From the NCBI GenBank assembly GCA_024276675.1, contig JAJRWT010000085.1, forward strand, positions 1 through 60,303: a DNA stretch of 60,303 nucleotides, written 5' to 3'. Shown in pieces: positions 43,505-55,928 of this stretch (position 1 is the first letter of the stretch; each line of letters starts with the position of its first letter). Made by a program: the position numbers and the translations under genes. A model generated the notes under the pieces. The model was not told the DNA's origin. It did not search any database and saw nothing but the letters and a program-made list of their open reading frames with translations. The stretch comes from Myxococcota bacterium. GTDB lineage: Bacteria; Myxococcota_A; UBA796; JAFGLY01.

Positions 43505-44749
43505 TTACCTCCGCACGCGCATGGCGACGACGGGTTGGATGGAGGCCGCACGCAGGGCGGGCAGGATGGCGCCCAGCACGGCGATGGCGGCACCGAGGAC
43601 GACGGCGCCCAGGAGGATCCCAGGTGTGAGCGATGCATAAAACGTGGCCTTCATGGGCAGGGAAGCCCCCACGGTGTCCGCCAACTCTTCGCCCAGCGTG
43701 ACGCCGTGGACGGCCAGGTACCAGGCCGGGAGTGCTCCCAAGGCGGCACCCGCGACGCCGCCCAGCAGGCCGATACAGATGGCCTCCACCAGGAAAAGGC
43801 CCAGGGCGCCCATGCGCGTAAGGCCCATGGCTCGCATGACGCCGATCTCCGCTGTACGCTCCAGTACGGACATGGTCATGGTGTTGAAGATTGCCAGGGC
43901 TGCCACGAAAACGATGAGGAACTGCATGAAGGCCTTTATGGCGCCGATCATGCCCACGACCATGTTCCAGGGCTCGACGTCATACCAGGCCTGCACCACG
44001 AGGCCGTCCATGCCATCCAGGCCGCGAAGCGCCTGCACCAGGGGGCCCACGTACCTGGCATCAGTGCCCCTGGACCACACGAGCACCTGTATGGCGCCAC
44101 CGGGAATGTCGGTGATCCATTGTACTTCTTCCAGGGGCAGGAATGCCTGGAGGTTCAACATGGCGTCGCCGGCCACGATGCCCACGATGCGAGCCTTGGT
44201 GTCGGACATGGAGCCGTAGTAGGTACGACCCAGGAGCAACACCTCGTCGCCAGGGCCGGCATGTATCTGGGACGCGATCTTCCGCCCCAGCACCACCTCG
44301 CCCTTTTCGGCGGAAAGCCAACGACCGGCCACCAGTTTTTCAGGGGCCTCCAGGTGTTTTTCGTACCAGTCCCGCGTGCCGCCCTGCAGGACGCAGAAGT
44401 CGTCGCCGATTTCGTCGCTGGCGGTGATCACCACACCCGTAGTGATGACAGGCTGGGCGTCCAGCACCTGGGGAAGGGCCCGGACGCGATCCAGAAGCGG
44501 AGCCACGTTGGCGATGTGCTCTTCCAGGGGTTGGAGCTGCTCTCGTGCCACGTAGTCGGTGTCCAGGATACGGGCATGGCCCGATGCCGCGGCGTTGGAT
44601 TCGATCATGTCGCCCATGATCCCCTCGATCCACGACAACGCCACCACCACCAGCGCCACCCCGAACATGACGGTGGCGGCGGGGAGCATGGTGCGACGCA
44701 GATTGCGCAGGGCGTTGCGTATGGCCAGTTTGATCCAGAGAACCATCAT
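43505..44749 (-). CDS. FtsX-type ABC transporter permease (LolC/E- or MacB-like), second copy
   Basis: The 414-residue protein has one N-terminal helix (about 20-42), a periplasmic MacB-type domain (about 45-270) and three C-terminal helices with NTMTMSVLERTAEIGVMRAMG, the FtsX signature region. It should pair with the neighbouring permease to form a LolCE-like heterodimer. Its ATG overlaps the preceding stop by 4 nt, and its own stop lies within the LolA-like ribosome binding site. Confidence 0.85.
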   Translation of the reverse strand: MMVLWIKLAIRNALRNLRRTMLPAATVMFGVALVVVALSWIEGIMGDMIESNAAASGHARILDTDYVAREQLQPLEEHIANVAPLLDRVRALPQVLDAQPVITTGVVITASDEIGDDFCVLQGGTRDWYEKHLEAPEKLVAGRWLSAEKGEVVLGRKIASQIHAGPGDEVLLLGRTYYGSMSDTKARIVGIVAGDAMLNLQAFLPLEEVQWITDIPGGAIQVLVWSRGTDARYVGPLVQALRGLDGMDGLVVQAWYDVEPWNMVVGMIGAIKAFMQFLIVFVAALAIFNTMTMSVLERTAEIGVMRAMGLTRMGALGLFLVEAICIGLLGGVAGAALGALPAWYLAVHGVTLGEELADTVGASLPMKATFYASLTPGILLGAVVLGAAIAVLGAILPALRAASIQPVVAMRVRR

Positions 44750-45987
44750 TCCGCCCTCACGGCATCGGCTGGTGCCAGCCGGGAAGCCACCACCGCCGGG
44801 TAGATGGACGCCAGCACGGCCACGAGCAGGCCGAAGACCATGGCACCCAGGATGAAGGGCTCGCGGAAGTCCATGTACAGGATGGTGGAAAACGGTATCG
44901 AGTCATAGGTCCCGGTATCGCCCGCCTGTTGGATGAGGGCCGCCAGGTCGATGCCGTTCCGTGAATAGGACCAGGTGGTCCAGCCCCCCAGCAGGCCGCC
45001 CAGGAGCGCGCCCAGGAACCCCGTGAAAACACCCTCGGTGACGAACAGGCCCACCACACCCGCACGGGTCATGCCCATGGCCCGCAGGGTGCCGATTTCG
45101 CGCACACGCTCGTAGGCCGCCATGAGCACCGTGTTGGCGATACCCGTGGCCGCAATGGCCATGAGCACCATGGCCAGCATGTCCATGGCGGTCTGCCGGA
45201 TGTCCATGATACCCATGAGACTCGCGCTTTCCTGGATCCATGTTCGGATCTCGGCCTGGGGCCCCATGGCCTGGGCCAACCCGGAGGCCAGATCCGGCGC
45301 GTCGTCGCGGTCACGGAGCTTGACGGCAAGGTGGGAGAAGGAGTCTCCAGGCCGCACGAGTTCCTGCACCAGCGGCTTGGGAACGAAGATACCGACGTTG
45401 TCGATGAGGGGGTTGCGGGCGGTGAGGATTCCCGAGACGGGAACCGACATGGCGTTCAAGGCACCCGCGTGGGTGCGTGCCTCCAGGATCAGCATGTCGC
45501 CCCTGACCAGTTGGAGCGCCCTGGCCACCCCCCTGGAGACGAGCACGCCGTCCTGGGATCCGCCGGGGATGCTGCCATCCACTTCCCACTGGCTGCGCGG
45601 GAAGACCGACTCATCGGTTGCGGGGTCGAAGCCGAAGGCGCGCACGCGCATGGACTCGTTGCCGTGGATGGCGCGGGGTACGAAGACCAGCCGCGTGGTC
45701 CAGGCGCTGGCATGTTGGTCGAGCCACCGGCGGGTGCCGTCGTCGAGTCGGAGCAGTCGATCCACCGGCGCCTGGAGGCCGAAGGTGGGGTAATCGGCCG
45801 GCCGGGCCACGATATGGCCGCTGGCGGTGTCTATCTGGGCGCGGACGATGTTCTCGCGCATACCATCCACGAAACCGCGGCCCAGGATGAGCACGAACAC
45901 CCCGGCCACGATGGAGACCATGGAGAGCCCGTTGCGCCCCCAGCGGCGAAAGACATTCCGGGCGGCCAGCTCGATGTAGAACATCAT
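44746..45987 (-). CDS. FtsX-type ABC transporter permease (LolC/E- or MacB-like), first copy
   Basis: This 413-residue permease has the same 1+3 helix layout as its neighbour, with a periplasmic domain at about 45-260 and ANTVLMAAYERVREIGTLRAMG as FtsX signature. It overlaps the ATPase gene upstream and the second permease downstream by 4 nt each, the usual sign of stoichiometric co-translation. The two permeases differ strongly in their periplasmic domains, consistent with a heterodimer. Confidence 0.85.
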   Translation of the reverse strand: MMFYIELAARNVFRRWGRNGLSMVSIVAGVFVLILGRGFVDGMRENIVRAQIDTASGHIVARPADYPTFGLQAPVDRLLRLDDGTRRWLDQHASAWTTRLVFVPRAIHGNESMRVRAFGFDPATDESVFPRSQWEVDGSIPGGSQDGVLVSRGVARALQLVRGDMLILEARTHAGALNAMSVPVSGILTARNPLIDNVGIFVPKPLVQELVRPGDSFSHLAVKLRDRDDAPDLASGLAQAMGPQAEIRTWIQESASLMGIMDIRQTAMDMLAMVLMAIAATGIANTVLMAAYERVREIGTLRAMGMTRAGVVGLFVTEGVFTGFLGALLGGLLGGWTTWSYSRNGIDLAALIQQAGDTGTYDSIPFSTILYMDFREPFILGAMVFGLLVAVLASIYPAVVASRLAPADAVRAE

Positions 45988-46697
45988 TCCCCCGCACCGT
46001 GGGGAAGGGAGGGTTGCTGGCGTAGCTCGATACCATCCACCCTGCCGTCATGCAGGTTCACCACCCGTCTTGCCCGTTCCATGACCTGGGGGTCGTGGGT
46101 AGAGAAAAGGAAGGTGACCCCCATCTCCCGGTTCATGCGCCGCATGATGTCCAGTATGGCGCCGCCGTTGCGGGAGTCCAGGTTGGCGGTGGGCTCGTCG
46201 GCAATGACCAATGCGGGTCGTTTTACGAGGGCGCGGGCCACGGCCACACGCTGCTGCTGCCCTCCGGAGAGCTGGTGGGGTCTACGATCCAGCATGCCAT
46301 CCAGACCCACGGAGAGGAGCATCTGGCGGGCCGCCTGTTTGCGGTCGCCGGGGATCCCGGCCAGGTGCAGGGCGGTTTCCACGTTTTCAGTGGCCGTGAG
46401 CACGGGTATGAGATTGAAGCTCTGGAAGATGAAGCCTATTCGCCTTGCCCTAAGACGGGCCAGGGCCCGGTTGGAGAGCAGGGAGACATCTTCGCCGTCG
46501 AACATGACCGTGCCCGAGCTGGGGTTGTCAAGGCAGCCCACCAGGTTGAGCATGGTGGTCTTGCCCGAACCGGAGGGACCGCTGATGACAGTGAACTCTC
46601 CGGGCTCGAATGACAGTGACACGGAGTCCAGCGCCTTTACCAGTGCCGCTCCCTTGCCGTAGGTCTTGGTCGCCTGGCGTAGCTCGCAGATGGGCAT
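45984..46697 (-). CDS. ABC transporter ATP-binding protein (LolD/MacB-like)
   Basis: The ~237-residue ATPase has Walker A GPSGSGKTTM, Q-loop FQSFNLIPVLTATEN, signature LSGGQQQRVAVARAL, Walker B LVIADEPTANLD and switch His in STHDPQ. It belongs to the LolD/MacB/FtsE group that drives mechanotransmission permeases rather than substrate channels. The start is set at ATG 46697, which has GGAG 6 nt upstream; the GTG at 46709 would leave no site. Confidence 0.9.
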   Translation of the reverse strand: MPICELRQATKTYGKGAALVKALDSVSLSFEPGEFTVISGPSGSGKTTMLNLVGCLDNPSSGTVMFDGEDVSLLSNRALARLRARRIGFIFQSFNLIPVLTATENVETALHLAGIPGDRKQAARQMLLSVGLDGMLDRRPHQLSGGQQQRVAVARALVKRPALVIADEPTANLDSRNGGAILDIMRRMNREMGVTFLFSTHDPQVMERARRVVNLHDGRVDGIELRQQPSLPHGAGE

Positions 46698-46718
46698 GGG
46701 TTTCTCCACTACCTGGAA

Positions 46719-48011
46719 TCAAAAGTTGAACCTGCTCCAGAAGATGATCGTGGCGCTGGGCAGCAGGCCGCTCATATCCACGGCAAGGGACGTGGTGCCG
46801 GTGTCGAAGGAGATGAGCAGGTCGTCATCGGAGGGGTGGAGTTCACCGCCGGCACCCCAGAGGGAAAATGGCAACTGGGCCGCGGCGGAGAGCTGGAGCC
46901 ACGAGCTTGGGTAGGTGGTCAGGACCGGGACCGCCATGGCACTTCCGTCGCCCAGGTTCTGCACCCACAGGCCCGTGAACGACAGGTCCGGGTTGATGGC
47001 CAGCATGAGCGAGAGCATGGCGTAGTCGCGGCCGCTGAAGAAGGGTGCGAAGGGATCGGTGTCGGACTCCTGGTCGATGCTGAGTAGGTCCACGTCCCCG
47101 CAGTCCGGCATCTCCACGACACCGCCGAGGTTGCTCACCAGGGACTGGGGATCGTACTCCACGGCTCCGGCCCCGTTGCGGTAGTACTGGGCTGTAATGA
47201 CGAGGCCATCCATCAACGGAAGGGAATAATCCAGGCCCACGGCCAGCTCTTCGTAGGGCGCCTGGTGATCCTGCGTCGAAGCGCTGGTGTCCAGGTGCAG
47301 GGCACCTTCGAACCAGTAACCCACTCCCAGGGTTCCCCGCAGGTCCACACCGGCGATGGCGCTCTGTGCTTCCTGGCGCCACGCCCCCACCAGGGAGAGG
47401 TCGGCCAGGCCGAAACCGATGGTGGCGCGGCCAGCCACCCGCAGCTTCTGGAAGGTGTCGTCGGAGCCCAACACAGCCTGAAACTGGTGCCTCTTGCCCA
47501 TGGGGATGGTGGAGCGAAGCGCGTTGACTCCGGTCCTGGGCTTCCAGGGTTCCAGGAGGAGCACCTCCGGGAAGGGATCGGTGGGGTTCACCATGAAAGC
47601 CGAGCCCCAGAAGATGGCCTGGCGCCCCAGGCGCAGATCCACATGGGGGGTGTAGGCGTCCAGGGTGAGTCGTTCCACCGAGAGATAGTCGCTCACCTGG
47701 GAGATGCCCAGGAACTCGTTGCCTTCCTGGGGCCAGGTACATCCCGCCAGATCCATGAGCGGGCCCAGGTCGCTTTCCTCGAAGCTGCGCTGGATCTCCT
47801 GCTGGAGGCTGCGCCCCTGGTGCAGGTCCAGCTCCACCGTGGAGGCCAGCACCAGGCGCTTGCCGAGCCTGGCCGAAAAACCTGGTCGCAGCAGCTCCAC
47901 GAACTCCAGGAAGTCCCCTTCCACACCGGCATAGGCGTGGGCTCGCAGCTCCAGGTAGCCATCGGCCTGCTGGGCTCGGAGGGGCAAGGCCATTAGCAGG
48001 AGAAGCAACAT
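46719..48011 (-). CDS. Outer-membrane beta-barrel protein (DUF1302-like)
   Basis: The 430-residue protein has a signal peptide (LLLLLMALPLRAQQ) followed by alternating amphipathic strands typical of an outer-membrane barrel. LRLGRQAIFWGSAFMVNPTDPF (about 127-148) matches a motif common in DUF1302-type proteins, and the chain ends in aromatic FNF as barrels do. It heads the operon with the ATPase, permeases and LolA-like protein, so it may be the outer-membrane exit or receptor of that machine. The role is inference from context. Confidence 0.7.
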   Translation of the reverse strand: MLLLLLMALPLRAQQADGYLELRAHAYAGVEGDFLEFVELLRPGFSARLGKRLVLASTVELDLHQGRSLQQEIQRSFEESDLGPLMDLAGCTWPQEGNEFLGISQVSDYLSVERLTLDAYTPHVDLRLGRQAIFWGSAFMVNPTDPFPEVLLLEPWKPRTGVNALRSTIPMGKRHQFQAVLGSDDTFQKLRVAGRATIGFGLADLSLVGAWRQEAQSAIAGVDLRGTLGVGYWFEGALHLDTSASTQDHQAPYEELAVGLDYSLPLMDGLVITAQYYRNGAGAVEYDPQSLVSNLGGVVEMPDCGDVDLLSIDQESDTDPFAPFFSGRDYAMLSLMLAINPDLSFTGLWVQNLGDGSAMAVPVLTTYPSSWLQLSAAAQLPFSLWGAGGELHPSDDDLLISFDTGTTSLAVDMSGLLPSATIIFWSRFNF

Positions 48012-48411
48012 GGTCGGTCATCCCGGATTCTGGAGCAAGTGAAGAGTCCCCGACGACGAGCCAGCCGGCTGGAACCCCGGGGAGCAGGGTATATCCTTTG
48101 TACGGAGGCTGATCCCGGTGGTGAGAAGGAATCCCCTGGTGGATCATGCGCTCACCTGTGCTCCCGCATGACGCCCCTCGCCGGGGCCCGGCGCAGTAGC
48201 GACTGCTGTTCCGCAGCGGGCCCGAGCTTTTCCGACGGCTCATAGGGAGTTCCCATCCGGAAATGGCTCCCATCGCCGGAGCGGCCCATTCCTTCGCCAG
48301 GCACATCCGCGCAACAACTTGAAATAGCGCTGCTATTCCGGCGGGTTACGCAGGATGCGCCTGGCTCGTAAGCGACTCGCCCCGGCTCGGTCCGCCTTTT
48401 CCGGATGGGAA
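48012..48411. other. Intergenic region with a perfect 16-bp inverted repeat
   Basis: This 400-nt gap holds no convincing gene. It contains AGTTCCCATCCGGAAA (48248-48263) and its exact reverse complement at 48398-48413, the second one running into the stop codon of the GT-C gene. The 5' part should contain the promoter of the beta-barrel operon, but I could not place -35 or -10 boxes with confidence. Confidence 0.6.
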
Positions 48412-48414
48412 CTA
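48389..48414 (-). repeat. 26-nt dispersed repeat abutting a stop codon, copy 1
   Basis: The stretch 48389-48414 matches 56843-56868 in 24 of 26 bases. Both begin GGTCCGCCT, share TTCCGGATGGGA and end in CTA, the reverse complement of the TAG stop of the minus-strand gene. An inverted partial copy lies at 48248-48263. It may be part of a small palindromic repeat family located at gene 3' ends. Confidence 0.75.
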
Positions 48415-49905
48415 GGGACTCCCGGTCAGCGGGTCCAGGGGCGACAACCACCGCTTGTCCAGGTCCACGCGCTGCCGCAGCAACCAGGCTGGGCGTCCGG
48501 GCGCAATGGTCCGCAGGAAAGCAGCGGTCTGTTCCGCATCGGAGGGCTTGTGGCGTACCATCATGTCGCCATCATCGAAGAGGGTCAGGGCAAAGGCATC
48601 ACCCGACTCCAGGAGGGGATCGCAGGTGAACTCCTGGACTCCCAGGTAGGGCCAGGCCGTTGCCCTCGTTCCGCGGGCCTCCAACAGGAGCACGGAGCCG
48701 TGCAGATCCAGGTCCTCGACGGCCTGTCGCAGGGAGCCATCCACGCACCAGTAGCGGTCGCCCAACTCCCTGCTGGCCAGCCAGAGGCCAAGAGCCGAGG
48801 CCAGGGGAACGGGCAACCAGTACCAGTGCTTCAACAGCCGAGCGAGCAAGGCTGCCAACGCCAGGGGGGCAAGCACGTAGAGGGGATGGTAGAACCTGGC
48901 TCCGTAGGCAAAGCCGGGAGACCAGTAGAGCATGTAGGCAGGGGGCAGCAGCAGGAGGATGCCCGTCAGTAGCCTCCCCCGTCCCGGCAGCAGAAACAGG
49001 CCTGCCAGGGCCAGGAGCCCACCGCCGGGCAGCCCCAGGAGCAGGCGATCGAAAACCACCAGGCTGTGCCACAGGTTTCCCAGGGCGTCGCCCACGTCGT
49101 AGCCGTCCTGTCCCGAAGCCGAATAACAACCTTTGTCGACCCCGAAACCCAGCTCGTTGCAGTGTGGGCGTTGAGGGAACTCTTCCTGGTACCATGCCGT
49201 GGCCGGAAAGGTGAAGGGATCTCCTGTGAGGCTCCTGTTGTACCAAAGGAGCAGCAGGCCGGCGCAGATGGCCGGGAGAAGCAGCAACGGGATCCAGGAT
49301 GGCCGCCTGCCGCGAATCGACTGCCAGCCGACGAGAGGAAGGCCAAGCACCAGGGCGTCGTAGGGACGAGCCAGCACCAGGTAGGCCAGGAGCAAACCCA
49401 TGGCCAAGGATGTGCGCCGTGTTGCCCGTGGGAGCGTGACCATGACGGCCATGGCGGTCAAGGCCACCAGGACGGAGGTCTGCGCCATTCTGCTGGCGGC
49501 GAGAACCAGGAACCCCGGCGACAGAGCGACCACCAGGGCGGCGAGCCAGGCGGTCCTCGGGTTGGTGAGATTACGCCCCAGCTTCCACATCAGGGGCGGC
49601 ATCGCGGCCGCCAGCAAGGGGTTCACCAGCCAGGGCGCCGCCACGACAAAGCCGAGGGCCAGCAGCATGGGCCAGCCCGGGGGGAAGACGCCGTGGAGAC
49701 CGGGTGTTGCCGCGACGAAGGGAAAGAGGATCATGGATGGGGAGCCCTGGGCGGGCCCCATGACGGCGCCCGTGGCCAGGAGACGGGCTTGCAGCGAATA
49801 GGCGATTTCATCCGTGACGTGTGGGAGGGCGTCCAGGGGCCCCAGGGCCATGGCAAGGGCAAGGGAGAAGGCCAGAGCCGACAGCGCCCACAAGCGAATC
49901 GCCAT
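48412..49905 (-). CDS. GT-C-type membrane glycosyltransferase
   Basis: From ATG 49905 the product has 497 residues: an N-terminal helix, then a loop with LPHVTDEIAYSLQARLLATG carrying the Asp-Glu pair typical of the catalytic loop of GT-C (PMT/ArnT-like) enzymes, about 10 further helices, and a short C-terminal soluble domain. It should transfer a sugar from a polyprenyl-phosphate donor on the periplasmic face. The longer frame upstream is Gly/His-rich and overlaps the next gene, so it is rejected. The stop lies inside a dispersed repeat. Confidence 0.72.
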   Translation of the reverse strand: MAIRLWALSALAFSLALAMALGPLDALPHVTDEIAYSLQARLLATGAVMGPAQGSPSMILFPFVAATPGLHGVFPPGWPMLLALGFVVAAPWLVNPLLAAAMPPLMWKLGRNLTNPRTAWLAALVVALSPGFLVLAASRMAQTSVLVALTAMAVMVTLPRATRRTSLAMGLLLAYLVLARPYDALVLGLPLVGWQSIRGRRPSWIPLLLLPAICAGLLLLWYNRSLTGDPFTFPATAWYQEEFPQRPHCNELGFGVDKGCYSASGQDGYDVGDALGNLWHSLVVFDRLLLGLPGGGLLALAGLFLLPGRGRLLTGILLLLPPAYMLYWSPGFAYGARFYHPLYVLAPLALAALLARLLKHWYWLPVPLASALGLWLASRELGDRYWCVDGSLRQAVEDLDLHGSVLLLEARGTRATAWPYLGVQEFTCDPLLESGDAFALTLFDDGDMMVRHKPSDAEQTAAFLRTIAPGRPAWLLRQRVDLDKRWLSPLDPLTGSP

Positions 49906-49955
49906 GGATCCACCGGGCCTCGGGGTGCCCCCCTGGCCGCCAGGGATGGCGTCGC

Positions 49956-50327
49956 TCAACGGTCCCGCGTGACGCATACCATGACCTGCGCCATGGGAAA
50001 GCCCGTGGCGCGCTGGCCCATTTCGAAGTCCATGCTGTGAACCGTCCAGCCCATGTTTTCCATGGAGCCCAGCCATTCACCGATGGGGCTGGTCCTGTCG
50101 GAGGTTTCGAAGTAACCACCCTGCCCGTCTTCCAGGCTGACGGGAAAGAGCCGGCAGGCGAACTCCGGCTGGCCGGGATCACCGTAGCCGGGTTCGGTGT
50201 AGTTGGACCAGGAATCTGCCTGGTCAGAGCCGGGATCGGCCAATCCGGGGAGGATTTCGGCGAAGCCGGCCCCGGCCGCCATTCCCGCCAGAACCAGGGG
50301 TACCATTACTCTTGGAAGAAGGGACAT
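49956..50327 (-). CDS. Small secreted protein of unknown function
   Basis: The 123-residue product has a signal peptide (RVMVPLVLAGMAAGAGFAE) and an acidic mature part containing two Cys (FACRLFPV and MVCVTRDR) that could form a disulfide. The start is ATG 50327 with AAAGGTG just upstream. It precedes the GT-C gene in the same direction by 50 nt and may be co-transcribed. I recognise no family. Confidence 0.6.
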   Translation of the reverse strand: MSLLPRVMVPLVLAGMAAGAGFAEILPGLADPGSDQADSWSNYTEPGYGDPGQPEFACRLFPVSLEDGQGGYFETSDRTSPIGEWLGSMENMGWTVHSMDFEMGQRATGFPMAQVMVCVTRDR

Positions 50328-50640
50328 GTTCACCTTTCAGGGCAGCTTTCCTCGTCGGGTCTGCATGATCTCTTTGCTCTTTGCTCTTTGCTCTTTGGAA
50401 GAGATCACCTGTGAATCGACTGACAGGGTTTTTTTTGCTGCGGACAGGTATAACAGGAGCAGTATGCTGTTGGCTCACCGAGCCGGTCAGAGCTTTTTTC
50501 TTCCAGGCGGCCCTTCCCACTGCCGTTTCTCTGGTTCCTGCTGCGATGATTCTCTCTACGGGGCAGTTTTTCCAGAGCAGCGTCTTCCTCCAGGTCATTT
50601 TCTGAACAGCAATTTCCCGGCATACCCGGCGGAGTTTCAC
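50328..50640. other. Divergent promoter region with a 7-nt tandem repeat
   Basis: This 313-nt gap separates the minus-strand small secreted protein gene from the plus-strand nuclease gene. It is visibly more AT-rich than its surroundings, with a run of eight T near 50430, and contains four perfect copies of CTCTTTG at 50370-50397. An open frame crosses it but has no protein-like composition. No clear promoter boxes could be fixed. Confidence 0.6.
50370..50397. repeat. Four tandem copies of CTCTTTG
   Basis: Four perfect heptamers lie about 43 nt upstream of the small secreted gene and about 240 nt upstream of the nuclease gene. Because the unit is not a multiple of three and is non-coding, changes in copy number could alter promoter spacing. 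Confidence 0.9.
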
Positions 50641-51555
50641 GTGGCGGATTTTCAGAACACCTTTTCCTGGTCCCATTCCCGGCACCTGATGTTCAACCGT
50701 TGCCGCCGCAAGTACTTCTTGAACTACTACGGTTCCTGGGGAGGATGGAACCGTGATGCCCCTCCCGAAGTCCGAGAAGCCTACATCCAGAAAAAGCTCA
50801 CCACCATCCCCATGTGGATCGGCTCGTTGGTCCACGACGCGGCAGAGACCGCCCTGAAGGGCCTTCAGCGAGGCCGCCCGGTTCGCCTGGACCACCTGCT
50901 GGACATGATAAGTGATCGTGCCAGGTCCGAGCTGGAAGCATCCCAGAGGGGCCTGTGGCGCCAGAACCCATCTCGTGTCACGGCGTTCCAGGAGCATTAC
51001 TACAAGGTCGAACGTCCGCCCGAGGCGTGGAACAAGGCCACTGCGCAGATCAGGTCCCAGGTGCGCCACCTCTACGACAACCCCGTCTACCTGCGCCTGA
51101 CCCAGGTTCCAGACAAGCTGCAGGAGGTGGAAGGCCTGGAAAAAATCGACGTTGGCGGCATACCCGTCTGGGTGAAACTGGATGCACTGGTGGCCGACGG
51201 CAGGGGCGGCCTGGTCATCATCGACTGGAAGACGGGAACGAGCCACGACAACGCAGCCATAGCCACCCAGATGGGGGTCTATGGACTCTACTGCGCGGAT
51301 CGCTACCAGGTCAGCCCGGAAAAACTCATCGCCATGCATGTCAACCTGCGCACGGGCAAGCAGCTTCGCCACCCCATCGACGATGACGGCCTGGAGCGAA
51401 CAAAGCAACATGTGGCCAGCAGCTCCAACCAGATGCTGAACATGCTGCGGGACCAGGACTCCAACCAGGCCACCGCGGAGGACTTCGCCATGCTGGCTGC
51501 TGGCTCTGCCTTCTGCTCTCGTTGCCGCTTTCGCGGAACCTGCCAGAGGGGCTGA
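50641..51555 (+). CDS. PD-(D/E)XK nuclease with Fe-S cluster (Cas4/AddB-like)
   Basis: The 304-residue protein has the full RecB/Cas4-type nuclease site: His65 in GSLVHDAAE, Asp181 in KLDALV, Asp195-x-Lys197 in IIDWKTG, and Gln210-x3-Tyr214 in QMGVYG. Four Cys can hold a [4Fe-4S] cluster: Cys21 (NRCRRKYFL) and Cys292, 295 and 301 (FCSRCRFRGTC). This is the pattern of Cas4 and AddB C-terminal nucleases, which cut DNA ends. No cas genes, helicase or AddA partner is near. The start is GTG 50641 with GGAG 6 nt upstream. The longer open frame runs through the repeat-containing promoter region and is rejected. Confidence 0.85.
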   Translation: MADFQNTFSWSHSRHLMFNRCRRKYFLNYYGSWGGWNRDAPPEVREAYIQKKLTTIPMWIGSLVHDAAETALKGLQRGRPVRLDHLLDMISDRARSELEASQRGLWRQNPSRVTAFQEHYYKVERPPEAWNKATAQIRSQVRHLYDNPVYLRLTQVPDKLQEVEGLEKIDVGGIPVWVKLDALVADGRGGLVIIDWKTGTSHDNAAIATQMGVYGLYCADRYQVSPEKLIAMHVNLRTGKQLRHPIDDDGLERTKQHVASSSNQMLNMLRDQDSNQATAEDFAMLAAGSAFCSRCRFRGTCQRG

Positions 51556-51565
51556 AGCTGCACCT

Positions 51566-51591
51566 TGCCGGGCAGTGACTCTCTGCCGGCA
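51566..51591 (+). terminator. Hairpin after the nuclease gene
   Basis: TGCCGGGCAG pairs with CTGCCGGCA (one bulged G) 10 nt after the stop. No T-run follows. The rest of 51556-51846 shows nothing else I can identify apart from the ribosome binding site of the next gene. Confidence 0.35.
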
Positions 51592-51846
51592 GGGCGCCCC
51601 GGCGCGTGGATATTCCATCGGCCATCTCGTGTCAGGAACGGAGGGTCGCAACACGGAGGGCTCGTTCCAGCACGGGAGCGTGGACTCGCCCCCCGGGGAA
51701 ACCGTCTGGCCAGTAAAAAAATGATCCGAAAGGCTCGGTCGGGGCTCCCTGAAAGCGATGCAGCAACGTACTCCCGTGCGGCCCGGTCAGCTCCAGAAAA
51801 TGACCGGGCAGCCTTGACAACGACAACCCAAAAGGGAAGATGACCG

Positions 51847-55668
<3,822 letters not shown>

Positions 55669-55703
55669 GCAACGACACCCCCACGGACACCTGTCCGAGG
55701 ATA

Positions 55704-55724
55704 GCTCCGCGCTTCCCGCGGAGC
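55704..55724 (+). terminator. Intrinsic-terminator-like hairpin after the giant surface protein gene
   Basis: GCTCCGCG-CTTCC-CGCGGAGC is a perfect 8-bp stem with a 5-nt loop, 35 nt after the stop codon and followed by a T/C-rich tract (GTGTCTACTCGTTTCTCC). It lies between convergent genes and fits a terminator better than any other hairpin in the window. Confidence 0.5.
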
Positions 55725-55928
55725 GTGTCTACTCGTTTCTCCGCGGGGGGGGCCAAGGGACATCGGCTCCCTCGAATGGGCCGCTCCGGCCATGGGAGCC
55801 TTTCCCGGACGGGCACTCGTGAACGCTCCCACGGCCCCCTGTGAGCCTGTGGGGAACAGCCGTGGCCAAGTGTGCGCAAGCAGGGATCGTGCCGGCGGAG
55901 CGAATCGCAGCGGGGGCGCCAGACAGGT

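Noticed and set aside
50203..50640. Long N-terminal extension of the PD-(D/E)XK nuclease
   Set aside because: It crosses a tandem repeat and an AT-rich promoter-like region and has Cys/Phe/Ser-rich random composition. GTG 50641 has a well-placed GGAG.
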